Assembly (NCBI RefSeq): GCF_009740395.1
Contig: NZ_WOXT01000001.1
Span: 802,464 to 866,463 of the forward strand
Origin: Noviluteimonas gilva
GTDB lineage: Bacteria > Pseudomonadota > Gammaproteobacteria > Xanthomonadales > Xanthomonadaceae
Length of the DNA: 64,000 nucleotides
Direction: 5' to 3'
Below, in pieces: positions 1 through 7,418 of this stretch. The number at the start of each line of letters is the position of its first letter. Within the stretch, counting starts at the first letter, position 1. The notes beneath the pieces are model-generated. The model did not search any database. It saw only the letters and a list, made by a program, of their open reading frames with translations, and was not told where the DNA came from. A program made the translations under genes and the position numbers.

Positions 1-629
1 CGCTCGCCGTCGTCACTGGCCCGTCGTTCGCGAAGGAAGTCGCGCAAGGGTTGCCGACCGCGCTGACGGTGCACGGCGACGCGCCGATGTTCACGCAGCA
101 GGTCGCCGACGTGCTGCACGGTCCCGCGTTCCGCGCCTACACCGGCGACGACATGCTCGGTGCCGAACTCGGTGGCGCGATGAAGAACGTCCTCGCGGTC
201 GCGACGGGCGTGGCCGACGGCATGCAGCTCGGCCTCAACGCGCGCGCCGGCATGATCACGCGCGGCCTCAACGAAATGCTGCGCCTCAACGCGGCGATCG
301 GCGGCAAGGCCGAAACGCTGATGGGCCTGGCGGGCCTCGGCGACCTGGTGCTCACGTGTACCGGCGATCTCTCGCGCAATCGGCGCCTGGGCCTCGCACT
401 CGGTCGCGGGCACAAGCTCGAGGATGCGGTGCGCGAAATCGGGCAGGTCGTCGAATCGATCCAGACCGCCGACGAAGTGATGCGCCAAGCCGATCGCAAT
501 GGGATCGAACTGCCGATCTCCGCAGCGGTGCAGGCCGTCCTGCATGGCGACATCACGCCGGCAGAAGGCTTGCAGCGCCTGCTCGCGCGCGACCAGAAAC
601 CCGAGTATCCCGAAGCGCTCTTCCGCTGA
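1..629 (+). CDS. gpsA: Glycerol-3-phosphate dehydrogenase [NAD(P)+], C-terminal part
   Basis: The gene is cut by the left edge; about 208 C-terminal residues are visible, read in the frame with codons starting at base 3. The visible start is [20 protein letters not shown], the family's conserved GPSFAKE block, followed by GGAMKNV, whose lysine is the catalytic one in GpsA, and the [20 protein letters not shown] block. The enzyme makes sn-glycerol 3-phosphate from dihydroxyacetone phosphate for phospholipid synthesis, in the cytoplasm. A family member is about 330-340 residues, so roughly 130 N-terminal residues lie outside. A strong hairpin with T-run follows the stop. Assignment is firm. Confidence 0.95.
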   Translation, partial: LAVVTGPSFAKEVAQGLPTALTVHGDAPMFTQQVADVLHGPAFRAYTGDDMLGAELGGAMKNVLAVATGVADGMQLGLNARAGMITRGLNEMLRLNAAIGGKAETLMGLAGLGDLVLTCTGDLSRNRRLGLALGRGHKLEDAVREIGQVVESIQTADEVMRQADRNGIELPISAAVQAVLHGDITPAEGLQRLLARDQKPEYPEALFR

Positions 630-638
630 GCCCATGCG

Positions 639-668
639 AAAAAAAGCCCGGCGGATCCGGGCTTTTTT
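639..668. terminator. Bidirectional intrinsic terminator
   Basis: An A-run, the arms AAGCCCGG and CCGGGCTT around a 5-base loop, and a T-run. It serves gpsA on the plus strand and the outer-membrane protein gene (690-1310) on the minus strand. Confidence 0.85.
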
Positions 669-689
669 CCTCCTGCAGATGCGTTGCGA

Positions 690-1310
690 TCAGAACGACG
701 CGCGCACACCCACCGAATAGTGATCCTGGTGCTCGGCGATGTCGGCCTCGCCCACGAGCGACCACGTGCGATTGAAGCGCACTTCCGCGCCCACGGTGCC
801 GCCGAACTCGCCGTCGCTGGACCAATCGTTGGAGTCGGTGTAATTGGCCTTCAGGGTGCCGACGAAGTGTTCGCCGAGCGCGCCACGCACGCCGGCCGAC
901 ACGCGATACAGGTTGTCCTGTTCGTCGTCGATGTCCTGGCCGAACAGGTCGGCCGACAGATCCTGGCGGATCCAGCTCAATTCGACCACGGCGTTGGCAT
1001 TGGCCGAGATCTTCGGATGCCAGCCGAAACCGAGCTGCGCTTCCTTCAGGTCGAAGTCGACGAAGTCGTTGTTGCTCGTGTTCTGGAATGCGCCGAACAC
1101 GTGGTACTCATCGGCGACGTCGACCGAACCGCTCACGTTCCAACCGTCGAAATCGATCGAGAAATCGGCGTCGTCGAGCGACGTGCGGGCCGCGGATGCC
1201 TGCACCCAGGTCCACGAAACCGACGTCAGGTTGTTCGAGGTGATGTCCTGCGCGCACGCGCCGAACGATGCGAAGGCCAGTGCGGCCGCCGCGAGAAGCT
1301 GCTTCTTCAT
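690..1310 (-). CDS. Small outer-membrane beta-barrel-type protein
   Basis: A protein of 206 residues starting at MKKQLLAAAALAFASFGACAQ, a clear signal peptide with cleavage near ACAQ-D. The mature part has alternating aromatic/polar strands and ends in Phe (VGVRASF), the usual C-terminal residue of outer-membrane barrels. The start at 1310 is preferred over an in-frame start at 1394 because the signal peptide begins there and GGGGA lies just upstream. It resembles in layout the protein at 1526-2089, so the two are probably diverged paralogues. Function is unknown. An unusual hairpin with eight Ts sits in its leader (see 1331-1355). Confidence 0.75.
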   Translation of the reverse strand: MKKQLLAAAALAFASFGACAQDITSNNLTSVSWTWVQASAARTSLDDADFSIDFDGWNVSGSVDVADEYHVFGAFQNTSNNDFVDFDLKEAQLGFGWHPKISANANAVVELSWIRQDLSADLFGQDIDDEQDNLYRVSAGVRGALGEHFVGTLKANYTDSNDWSSDGEFGGTVGAEVRFNRTWSLVGEADIAEHQDHYSVGVRASF

Positions 1311-1330
1311 TTGTTCCCCAAGCCAGATTG

Positions 1331-1355
1331 AAAAAAAAGCCGCCTCCCCGGCGGC
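1331..1355 (-). terminator. Terminator-like hairpin in the leader of the 690-1310 gene (possible attenuator)
   Basis: On the minus strand the arms GCCGCC and GGCGGC enclose a 5-base loop and are followed by eight Ts, ending about 20 bases before the ATG at 1310 and just before its Shine-Dalgarno. A second hairpin (1427-1457) already terminates the upstream gene, so this one may control read-through into the outer-membrane protein gene. Confidence 0.6.
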
Positions 1356-1426
1356 CGCGCGCACCGTAACAAAACAGCCACGATTGCCGAACATGACTCT
1401 TGGGGGAGTGACCGGAAGCGGACGCG

Positions 1427-1457
1427 CAAAAAAGAAGCCCGGCTTTCGCCGGGCTTC
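1427..1457 (-). terminator. Intrinsic terminator after the 1526-2089 gene
   Basis: The 10-bp arms GAAGCCCGGC and GCCGGGCTTC enclose a 4-base loop; on the minus strand they are followed by seven Ts. Confidence 0.8.
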
Positions 1458-1525
1458 GCATCACGCTGCGGGGGGAGGAGGGGGAACGCAGCGCGAATTC
1501 GGTGGTGCGTGTTACCAGGTGCGCA

Positions 1526-2089
1526 TTACCAAGTGAATCGCGGGCCGATGAAGTACTGCTTGTCGCCGCCCTGGATGAACTTGATGTCGCCGGCCACGCC
1601 CCAGTTCTTGTTGAACTTCACCTGCGCGCCGACCTTGCCGTAGAAATCGCCGTCGACGCGTTCGAAGTCTTCCCAGCCGGCCATCGCGTAGCCCTCGAAC
1701 ATGTCGTTCGCCGCGCCGCGCACGCCGACTTCGGTGCTGTAACCGTCGACGTCGAGGTTCGGGCCCGCATCGAGCTTCTCGTACGCCACGCGCGTGACCA
1801 GGTCGATCTTCGGCGCGATCGTGTGGTTGTAGCCGACACCGAAGCGGTACTGGTCGAAGTCGAAGTTCGTGTCGTCGAACTCCTGGTTCTGCCAGCCGCC
1901 GAACAGGTGGAAGTTGTCGTGGATCGCGACCGAGCCGTCGAGGCCGAAGCCGTCGGCGTCGAGGCCGGAGTGATTCGGGTCCGTGGCGACGTAGCCGCCC
2001 TGGACGTAATTCCAGGAAATGCCGTCGGCGGCCGAGGCAGCGAACGGCGTGGCCGCGAGGACGGCCAGGAGGAGCAAGGAACGCTTCAT
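1526..2089 (-). CDS. Small outer-membrane beta-barrel-type protein, second copy
   Basis: A protein of 187 residues starting at MKRSLLLLAVLAATPFAASA, a signal peptide with an A-S-A cleavage site. The mature part is rich in short amphipathic strands (FHLFGGWQN, YRFGVGYNH, YAMAGWEDF) and ends in FTW, an aromatic terminus as in outer-membrane barrels. It lies directly upstream of, and is laid out like, the protein at 690-1310. The start was chosen for the signal peptide; longer in-frame extensions to 2356 have no such feature. Its own terminator follows. Function is unknown. Confidence 0.75.
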   Translation of the reverse strand: MKRSLLLLAVLAATPFAASAADGISWNYVQGGYVATDPNHSGLDADGFGLDGSVAIHDNFHLFGGWQNQEFDDTNFDFDQYRFGVGYNHTIAPKIDLVTRVAYEKLDAGPNLDVDGYSTEVGVRGAANDMFEGYAMAGWEDFERVDGDFYGKVGAQVKFNKNWGVAGDIKFIQGGDKQYFIGPRFTW

Positions 2090-2484
2090 GCGAAAACTCC
2101 AACGATCATGGGGGAAGTGCCGGCTTCCCTTGTGGTCGGGAAGCTCAGCGGTGGCGATCCTTACAATTTCGTTACGAACCGATCCTGAATACAGAACTCG
2201 CGAGTTCAGGAACTTTTCCCGATGCATCCGGTCCACGCGGGTGCCCGTAACTTTCTTTGTGACCACCCCCTTGTGGCCTGCGCAGGCGGTCCCCAATCCC
2301 TGTGAAGGGGAAATTCCGGGCGATTCAACGGCCTGCCGGCCTGACGCATCGCCCACACCCGGTGTGGCATACGAAGGCCCCGCGATCGATTGGCGCCCAG
2401 GGCCGGCGTTTGTTGCATAAATGAAACACTGCGAACTTTTCCTACCCCGTTGTATCCAAGAAGGCCATTGCTAGAATCCCTGCC
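2090..2484. other. Intergenic region with the rpoH promoter
   Basis: This stretch of about 395 bases lies between the divergent outer-membrane protein gene and rpoH. I see no credible gene. The last 60 bases hold promoter-like motifs for rpoH; the leader side of the 1526-2089 gene must also be here. Confidence 0.6.
2432..2477 (+). promoter_or_regulatory. Candidate rpoH promoters (sigma-70 and possibly sigma-E type)
   Basis: TTGTAT (2450-2455) and TAGAAT (2472-2477) are 16 bases apart and would start transcription at or next to the ATG at 2485. Overlapping upstream, GAACTT (2432-2437) followed after about 17 bases by TCCAA resembles a sigma-E promoter. No Shine-Dalgarno precedes the ATG, which fits a leaderless message from the proximal promoter. 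Motif reading only. Confidence 0.45.
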
Positions 2485-3366
2485 ATGACCCAGAACTCGC
2501 TCTCCACCGCCCTCGTCGCGAACAACCTCCCGATCCCCAGTGCCCTGGGTTCGCTGGACGCGTACATCGGTGCGGTGCACCAGATCCCCGTGCTTACCGT
2601 CGAAGAAGAGCAGGCGCTCGCGCGCCGCTTCCGCGACGGTGAAGACCTCGATGCGGCCAAGCAGCTCGTGCTCTCGCACCTGCGCTTCGTCGTGCACGTC
2701 GCGCGTGGCTACAACGGTTACGGCCTGCAGATCGGCGACTTGATCCAGGAAGGCAACATCGGCCTGATGAAGGCGGTGAAGCGTTTCGACCCGACGGTCG
2801 GCGTGCGCCTGGTGAGCTTCGCGGTGCATTGGATCCGCGCCGAGATGCACGAGTACATCCTGAAGAACTGGCGCATCGTCAAGGTCGCCACGACCAAGGC
2901 GCAGCGCAAGTTGTTCTTCAACCTGCGCAAGAGCAAGACGCGCCTGGGCTGGATGAATGCCGAAGAAGTGCGCGCCGTCGCCGCGGATCTCAAAGTCTCC
3001 GAACGCGAAGTGATGGAGATGGAGTCGCGCCTGTCCGGTCGCGACATCGGCTTCGATGCACCGAGCGACAGCGGCGACGAAGACCACATGCCGCCCGCGC
3101 CGGTCTCGTACCTGATGGCGAACGACGAAGACCCGTCGATGGCCTACGAGCGCGCCGACAGCGAAGACAACCAGCTCGAACTGTTGCGCGAAGGCCTCGC
3201 GCGCCTGGATGCGCGCTCGCGCGACATCGTCAAGCGCCGCTGGCTGGACCCCGACAGCAAGGTGACGCTGCAGGAACTGGCCGACGAATACGGCGTGTCT
3301 GCCGAACGCATCCGCCAGGTCGAAGCGAACGCGCTGAAGAAGATGCGGGCCTTGTTCTCGGCGTAA
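2485..3366 (+). CDS. rpoH: RNA polymerase heat-shock sigma factor (sigma-32)
   Basis: A sigma-70-family factor of 293 residues. It has region 2 ([20 protein letters not shown] and the -10-recognition part [20 protein letters not shown]), the RpoH-specific box [10 protein letters not shown] that sets it apart from RpoD and RpoS, and a C-terminal region 4 helix-turn-helix ([28 protein letters not shown]). Length is normal for RpoH. It directs RNA polymerase to heat-shock promoters such as those of chaperones and proteases. The start lacks a Shine-Dalgarno. A bidirectional terminator follows. Family knowledge predicts control by DnaK and FtsH; nothing here shows that directly. Confidence 0.95.
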   Translation: MTQNSLSTALVANNLPIPSALGSLDAYIGAVHQIPVLTVEEEQALARRFRDGEDLDAAKQLVLSHLRFVVHVARGYNGYGLQIGDLIQEGNIGLMKAVKRFDPTVGVRLVSFAVHWIRAEMHEYILKNWRIVKVATTKAQRKLFFNLRKSKTRLGWMNAEEVRAVAADLKVSEREVMEMESRLSGRDIGFDAPSDSGDEDHMPPAPVSYLMANDEDPSMAYERADSEDNQLELLREGLARLDARSRDIVKRRWLDPDSKVTLQELADEYGVSAERIRQVEANALKKMRALFSA

Positions 3367-3391
3367 CGCCGGCCGCATCGCTGCACGAAGG

Positions 3392-3418
3392 AAAACGGCG
3401 CCGAAAGGCGCCGTTTTT
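3392..3418. terminator. Bidirectional terminator between rpoH and the NADH dehydrogenase gene
   Basis: AACGGCGCC, a GAAA tetraloop, GGCGCCGTT and a T-run, with an A-run on the other side. The two genes converge on it. Confidence 0.85.
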
Positions 3419-4671
3419 CATTTCTGCTCGCGCCCCAGCACGATCCGCGCGTTGCGCTGGTAGGTCCAGTACGCCACCGCCCAATCGAGCAGCACGACGA
3501 TGCGGTTGCGGAAGCCGATCAGGAAGAACACGTGCGCGATCAGCCAGAACGCCCACGCGAAGTAACCCGAGAAACGGAACCCGTGCAGATCCACGACCGC
3601 GGCGCGTCGGCCGATCGTCGCGAGGTTGCCGAAATCCTTGTAGCCGAACGGCGGCGGCGCGGCTTGGTTCGTGAGCCGCGCGCGAATCACACGCGCGACG
3701 TAGCTGCCCATCTGCTTGGCCGCGGGTGCGACGCCGGGCACCAGACGTTCGCCCCACTTCACCGTCGCCAGATCGCCGGCGACGAAGATCTCCGGATGAC
3801 CCGGCAGCGTGAGATCCGGTTCGACCGCCACGCGCCCCGCGCGATCCAGCGGCACGTCGAGCGTGCGCGCGAGCGGCGAGGCCGCGACACCCGCGGCCCA
3901 CAGCACGGTGTGCGCGTCGATGCGCTCCTCGCCCAGCATCAGCCCCGAGGCATCGATGCGCGAGACGGGCACGCCGGTGCGCACGTCGACGCCCAGCCGC
4001 GCGAGCGAACGCATCGCCTTCGCCGAGAGTGCCTCGGGGAACGTCGAGAGCACGCGCGGCCCGGCTTCGAGCAACAACACGCGCGTGTTGTCCGGATCGA
4101 TGTTGCGGAATTCCTTGCGCAGCGTGTGGTGCGCGATCTCCGCGAGCGTGCCCGCGAGTTCGACGCCCGTCGGGCCACCGCCGACGACGGCGAAGGTGAG
4201 CAGCGCGGCGCGGCGCGCGGGGTCGGTTTCGGCCTCGGCGCGTTCGAAGGCGGTGAGGATGCGGCGGCGGATCGCGAGCGCATCGTCGAGCGTCTTCAGG
4301 CCGGGGGCGTGCGGCGCCCATTCGTCGTGACCGAAATACGCGTGCGTCGCGCCCGTGCATACCAGCAGCGTGTCGTAGGCGATCGACGTGCCGTTGGCCA
4401 GCTGCACGTTGCGCGCGGCCTTGTCGACCGCGACGGCCTCGCCCATCAACACCGTGACGTTGGGCTGCCCGCGCAGGATGTGGCGCAGCGGGGCGGCGAT
4501 GTCGGGCGCGGACAGGCCCGCGGTCGCCACCTGGTACAGCAAGGGTTGGAACAGGTGGTGGTTGCCGCGATCCAGCAGCGTGATGCGGACCGGCGCGCTT
4601 GCGAGCGCGCGCGTCGCCCACAAGCCGGCGAAGCCCCCTCCCACGACCACGACATGCGGCACGTCGGCCAT
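3418..4671 (-). CDS. ndh: Type II NADH:quinone oxidoreductase (NDH-2)
   Basis: A flavoprotein of 417 residues. The N-terminal VVVVGGGFAGLWATRAL is the FAD-binding GxGxxG fold and FAVVGGGPTGVELAGTL is the NADH-binding fold. LFQPLLYQVATAGLS and FVAGDLA further on are typical of NDH-2. The C-terminal hydrophobic stretch (FAWAFWLIAHVFFLIGFRNRI) would anchor it to the inner membrane. It passes electrons from NADH to quinone without proton pumping. The start at 4671 is the first ATG directly before the FAD fold; longer in-frame starts add only low-complexity residues. NDH-2 is likely, another pyridine nucleotide-disulphide oxidoreductase less so. Confidence 0.88.
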   Translation of the reverse strand: MADVPHVVVVGGGFAGLWATRALASAPVRITLLDRGNHHLFQPLLYQVATAGLSAPDIAAPLRHILRGQPNVTVLMGEAVAVDKAARNVQLANGTSIAYDTLLVCTGATHAYFGHDEWAPHAPGLKTLDDALAIRRRILTAFERAEAETDPARRAALLTFAVVGGGPTGVELAGTLAEIAHHTLRKEFRNIDPDNTRVLLLEAGPRVLSTFPEALSAKAMRSLARLGVDVRTGVPVSRIDASGLMLGEERIDAHTVLWAAGVAASPLARTLDVPLDRAGRVAVEPDLTLPGHPEIFVAGDLATVKWGERLVPGVAPAAKQMGSYVARVIRARLTNQAAPPPFGYKDFGNLATIGRRAAVVDLHGFRFSGYFAWAFWLIAHVFFLIGFRNRIVVLLDWAVAYWTYQRNARIVLGREQK

Positions 4672-4724
4672 CGCGTCCTGCTGTTTCCGTCGTTGACGGA
4701 CATTCTGGCGCAAGCGCGCGCGGA

Positions 4725-6923
4725 TCAGTAGAGGTCGACGGGGTCCACGTCGAGCGACCAGCGCACGCGCTTGCCTTCGGGCGCGTCGCGCAATGCGGGC
4801 AGCGCGGCTTCGAGCGCCGCGTGCAGGGCGCGCCGCTGCGGCGCCGACACGAGCAACTGCGCGCGCTGGAAACCGGCCCGCCGTGGCATCGGCGCCGGCA
4901 GGGGGCCGAAGACTTCGACATCGGCGATGCGTGCGTCGTCGATGCAAGCCTTCGCCAGGGCGAGAAACCGCGTATTCGGTTCGGCGGACTTCGCTTCGGC
5001 GCGCAACAAGGCCAGGTGCGCGAACGGCGGAAAACCCGCGGCCTCGCGCTCGACAAGTTCCTGCTCGGCGAACGCGCGATAGCCGCCCGCGATCAAGGTC
5101 TGCAGCAACGGATGCGTCGGATGGTGCGTCTGCAACCACACCTCGCCCGCGCGCCGCGCTCGCCCCGCGCGCCCGGCGACCTGGATCAGCAACTGCGCGA
5201 GCTTTTCGCCCGCGCGAAAATCCGCGGAGAACAAGCCTTCGTCGATGCCGACCACCGCGACGAGCGTGAGGTTCGGCAGATCGTGGCCCTTCGCGAGCAT
5301 CTGCGTGCCGACGAGGATGCCCGCCCGATCGCCGAGTTCAGCCAACAACGATTCCAGCGCGTCGCGCCGCCGCGTGCTGCCGCGATCCACGCGCAGCACG
5401 GGCACGTCGGGAAACAACTCGATCAGGCGCTCTTCCAATCGCTCCGTGCCCACGCCCTGCGGTTGCAATGCGAGGCCGCCGCAATCGGGACACGCCATCG
5501 GTGCTGCCTGTCGTGCGCCGCAGTGATGGCACTGCAGGCGACGTCCGCCGGCATGCACCGTCATCGGATGCGGGTGATCGGGCGTGCTGCAGCGCTTGCA
5601 CGCCGCGCTCCAGCCGCAGTCGTGGCACAACAGCACCGGCGCGTAGCCGCGGCGATTGCGGAAGACGAGCACCTGTCCGCCGGATTCGACGGTCGCGCGC
5701 ACTTTCGCGATCAACTCCGTCGACAAGCCCGCATCGAGCGCGCGTTTGCGGATGTCGAGCACGCGCACGCTTGGCGGCTTCGCATCGCCGGCGCGCTTCG
5801 AAAGCCGCACGTGCGTGAATCGACCGGCCTGCGCGTTGTGCAGCGTCTCCAGCGACGGCGTCGCGCTGCCGAGAACGACGGGAATGCCCAGCGCCTTGCC
5901 GCGCACCAGCGCGAAGTCGCGCGCGTGGTAGCGGATGCCGTCCTGTTGTTTGTAGCTGCCGTCGTGCTCTTCGTCGACGACGATCAAACCCGCTTCGGGC
6001 AACGGCGTGAACACCGCCGAACGCGTCCCCACGATCACGCGTGCCTCGCCGCGTGCGGCCGCGGCCCAGACGCGGGCGCGCGCGGTGTCGTTGAGCCCCG
6101 AATGCAGCGCATGCACTTCGATGCCGAGCCGCGTGCGAAACCGCGCGAGCGTCTGCGGCGTCAATCCGATTTCCGGCACGAGCACGAGCGCCTGCTTCCC
6201 GCGCGCGAGGCAGTCGGCGATCGCCTGCAGATACACCTCGGTCTTGCCGCTGCCGGTGACGCCTTCGAGCAGCACGGCGCCGAAACCGTCGTGCGCGACG
6301 ATCGCTTCGACCGCCGCGCGTTGTTCGTCGTTGAGCGCCGGCCCGGGCGTGCCGTTGCCCGCGACGCGCGCGGGCGTGGTGCGGATCGATTCGGCCAGGC
6401 CTTTCGTCGACAGCGCGCGCGCGGCGGTGCGCCAGCCGGGCAGGGTGTCGTCGAGTTCGTCCTCGCTGCGGGCGCGCTGCGCGAGGAGCGTCGCCAATCG
6501 ATGCGGCATCGCGTCGCGCTTGAGCTTGTCGAGCGACGCGCCTTCGACCAGGCGCCACACGACCTCATCGGTTTCGGGCAACGGCCCGCCCTGGCGCAGG
6601 GCCGCGGGCAACGCCGTCGTCAGCACCTCGCCGAGCGGCGCATGCGCGTAGCGCGCCAGCCAACGCAGGGATTCCAGGAGCTCGCCGTGCAACAGCGGTT
6701 CGGTGTCGAGAATCGCGACCGCCGACTTCGTTTCGCGCGCACCCGCATCGAGCGGACCGACGGCCGCGACCACACCGATGAGTTCGCGCGGACCGAACGG
6801 CACGCGCACGCGCGCGCCCACTTGCACGCTGTCGACCTGCACGCCATCGGGCGCGCGATAGTCGAACAGTCGAGCCAGCGGCAACGGCAAAGCCACACGC
6901 AGGACGGTGTCGTCGGAGGACAT
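4725..6923 (-). CDS. priA: Primosomal replication restart helicase PriA
   Basis: A protein of 732 residues. The N-terminal DNA-binding domain (VALPLPLARLFDYRAPDG, GARVRVPFG) is followed by helicase motif I GVTGSGKTEVY, DEEHD, GSATPSLET and RNRRGYAP. The zinc-binding cysteine pairs (CHDCGW, CKRC, CHHCG, CPDCGG) sit in the middle and GTQMLAKGHDLPNLTLV follows. PriA recognises stalled forks and loads the replicative helicase DnaB. Start 6923 gives the canonical N-terminus; a 17-residue upstream extension is possible. Neighbouring NDH-2 lies 53 bases downstream on the same strand. Confidence 0.96.
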   Translation of the reverse strand: MSSDDTVLRVALPLPLARLFDYRAPDGVQVDSVQVGARVRVPFGPRELIGVVAAVGPLDAGARETKSAVAILDTEPLLHGELLESLRWLARYAHAPLGEVLTTALPAALRQGGPLPETDEVVWRLVEGASLDKLKRDAMPHRLATLLAQRARSEDELDDTLPGWRTAARALSTKGLAESIRTTPARVAGNGTPGPALNDEQRAAVEAIVAHDGFGAVLLEGVTGSGKTEVYLQAIADCLARGKQALVLVPEIGLTPQTLARFRTRLGIEVHALHSGLNDTARARVWAAAARGEARVIVGTRSAVFTPLPEAGLIVVDEEHDGSYKQQDGIRYHARDFALVRGKALGIPVVLGSATPSLETLHNAQAGRFTHVRLSKRAGDAKPPSVRVLDIRKRALDAGLSTELIAKVRATVESGGQVLVFRNRRGYAPVLLCHDCGWSAACKRCSTPDHPHPMTVHAGGRRLQCHHCGARQAAPMACPDCGGLALQPQGVGTERLEERLIELFPDVPVLRVDRGSTRRRDALESLLAELGDRAGILVGTQMLAKGHDLPNLTLVAVVGIDEGLFSADFRAGEKLAQLLIQVAGRAGRARRAGEVWLQTHHPTHPLLQTLIAGGYRAFAEQELVEREAAGFPPFAHLALLRAEAKSAEPNTRFLALAKACIDDARIADVEVFGPLPAPMPRRAGFQRAQLLVSAPQRRALHAALEAALPALRDAPEGKRVRWSLDVDPVDLY

Positions 6924-7418
6924 CGCGTGCAGTCTAAGCGCGCGATGCAACGGACATGAATGCGATCTGCGCATCGCGCCGCAGACGCACCATCGAGTTG
7001 CCGGAAATTGTTTCCTAGTTCGTGACGTAAGTCATGCAAGTCGTTGCCACGTAACACCTTTCGTCCTTATCCACACGATCTGTGGATAAATCTGTGCATG
7101 ACGCGATTCCAGAGCACTCCGCAAGGCAAAAAATGCGAATTAACTCTTCGTTGGTGAAAAAAGTGCCATTGCGTCAGAAGCTTTTCGAATCAAGGCGTTA
7201 GGCGTGAAACCAACTTGTAACGCGGCCGCGATCCCTCCCGCGGCGCGGCAATGTGACGGTCCTGTTATCGCTGTGCACAACCGTTTTCGACGAAACCCGC
7301 GCGGGGCTTGGAGGAGCGGGCGCAGCGAGGTTCGTCAAGACTTTTTTTAACATGTCGATTTGGTCGCCATCGGGCGGGGCGCGTGGCTATCATCGAAGCC
7401 GATGAGTACGCCGCACGC
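6924..7418. other. Long intergenic region with DnaA-box-like sites
   Basis: About 495 bases between divergent genes, noticeably richer in A/T than the flanks, with no credible gene. It holds a palindromic pair of perfect DnaA boxes (7067-7089) and two near-matches (7093-7101 and 7272-7280). Confidence 0.6.
7067..7089. promoter_or_regulatory. Inverted pair of perfect DnaA boxes
   Basis: TTATCCACA (7067-7075) and its reverse complement TGTGGATAA (7081-7089) are separated by 5 bases. Both match the DnaA-box consensus TTATNCACA exactly. One-mismatch copies occur at 7093-7101 and 7272-7280. dnaA, dnaN and rpmH are not nearby, so this is more likely a DnaA-responsive regulatory or titration site than the chromosomal origin. 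Confidence 0.55.

Noticed and set aside
4599-6959. A 786-residue open frame opposite priA
   Set aside because: The translated product is low-complexity and Arg-rich; the minus strand encodes a complete PriA.
7067-7280. Chromosomal origin of replication
   Set aside because: dnaA, dnaN and rpmH are absent, and only two perfect DnaA boxes are seen without a clear unwinding element.
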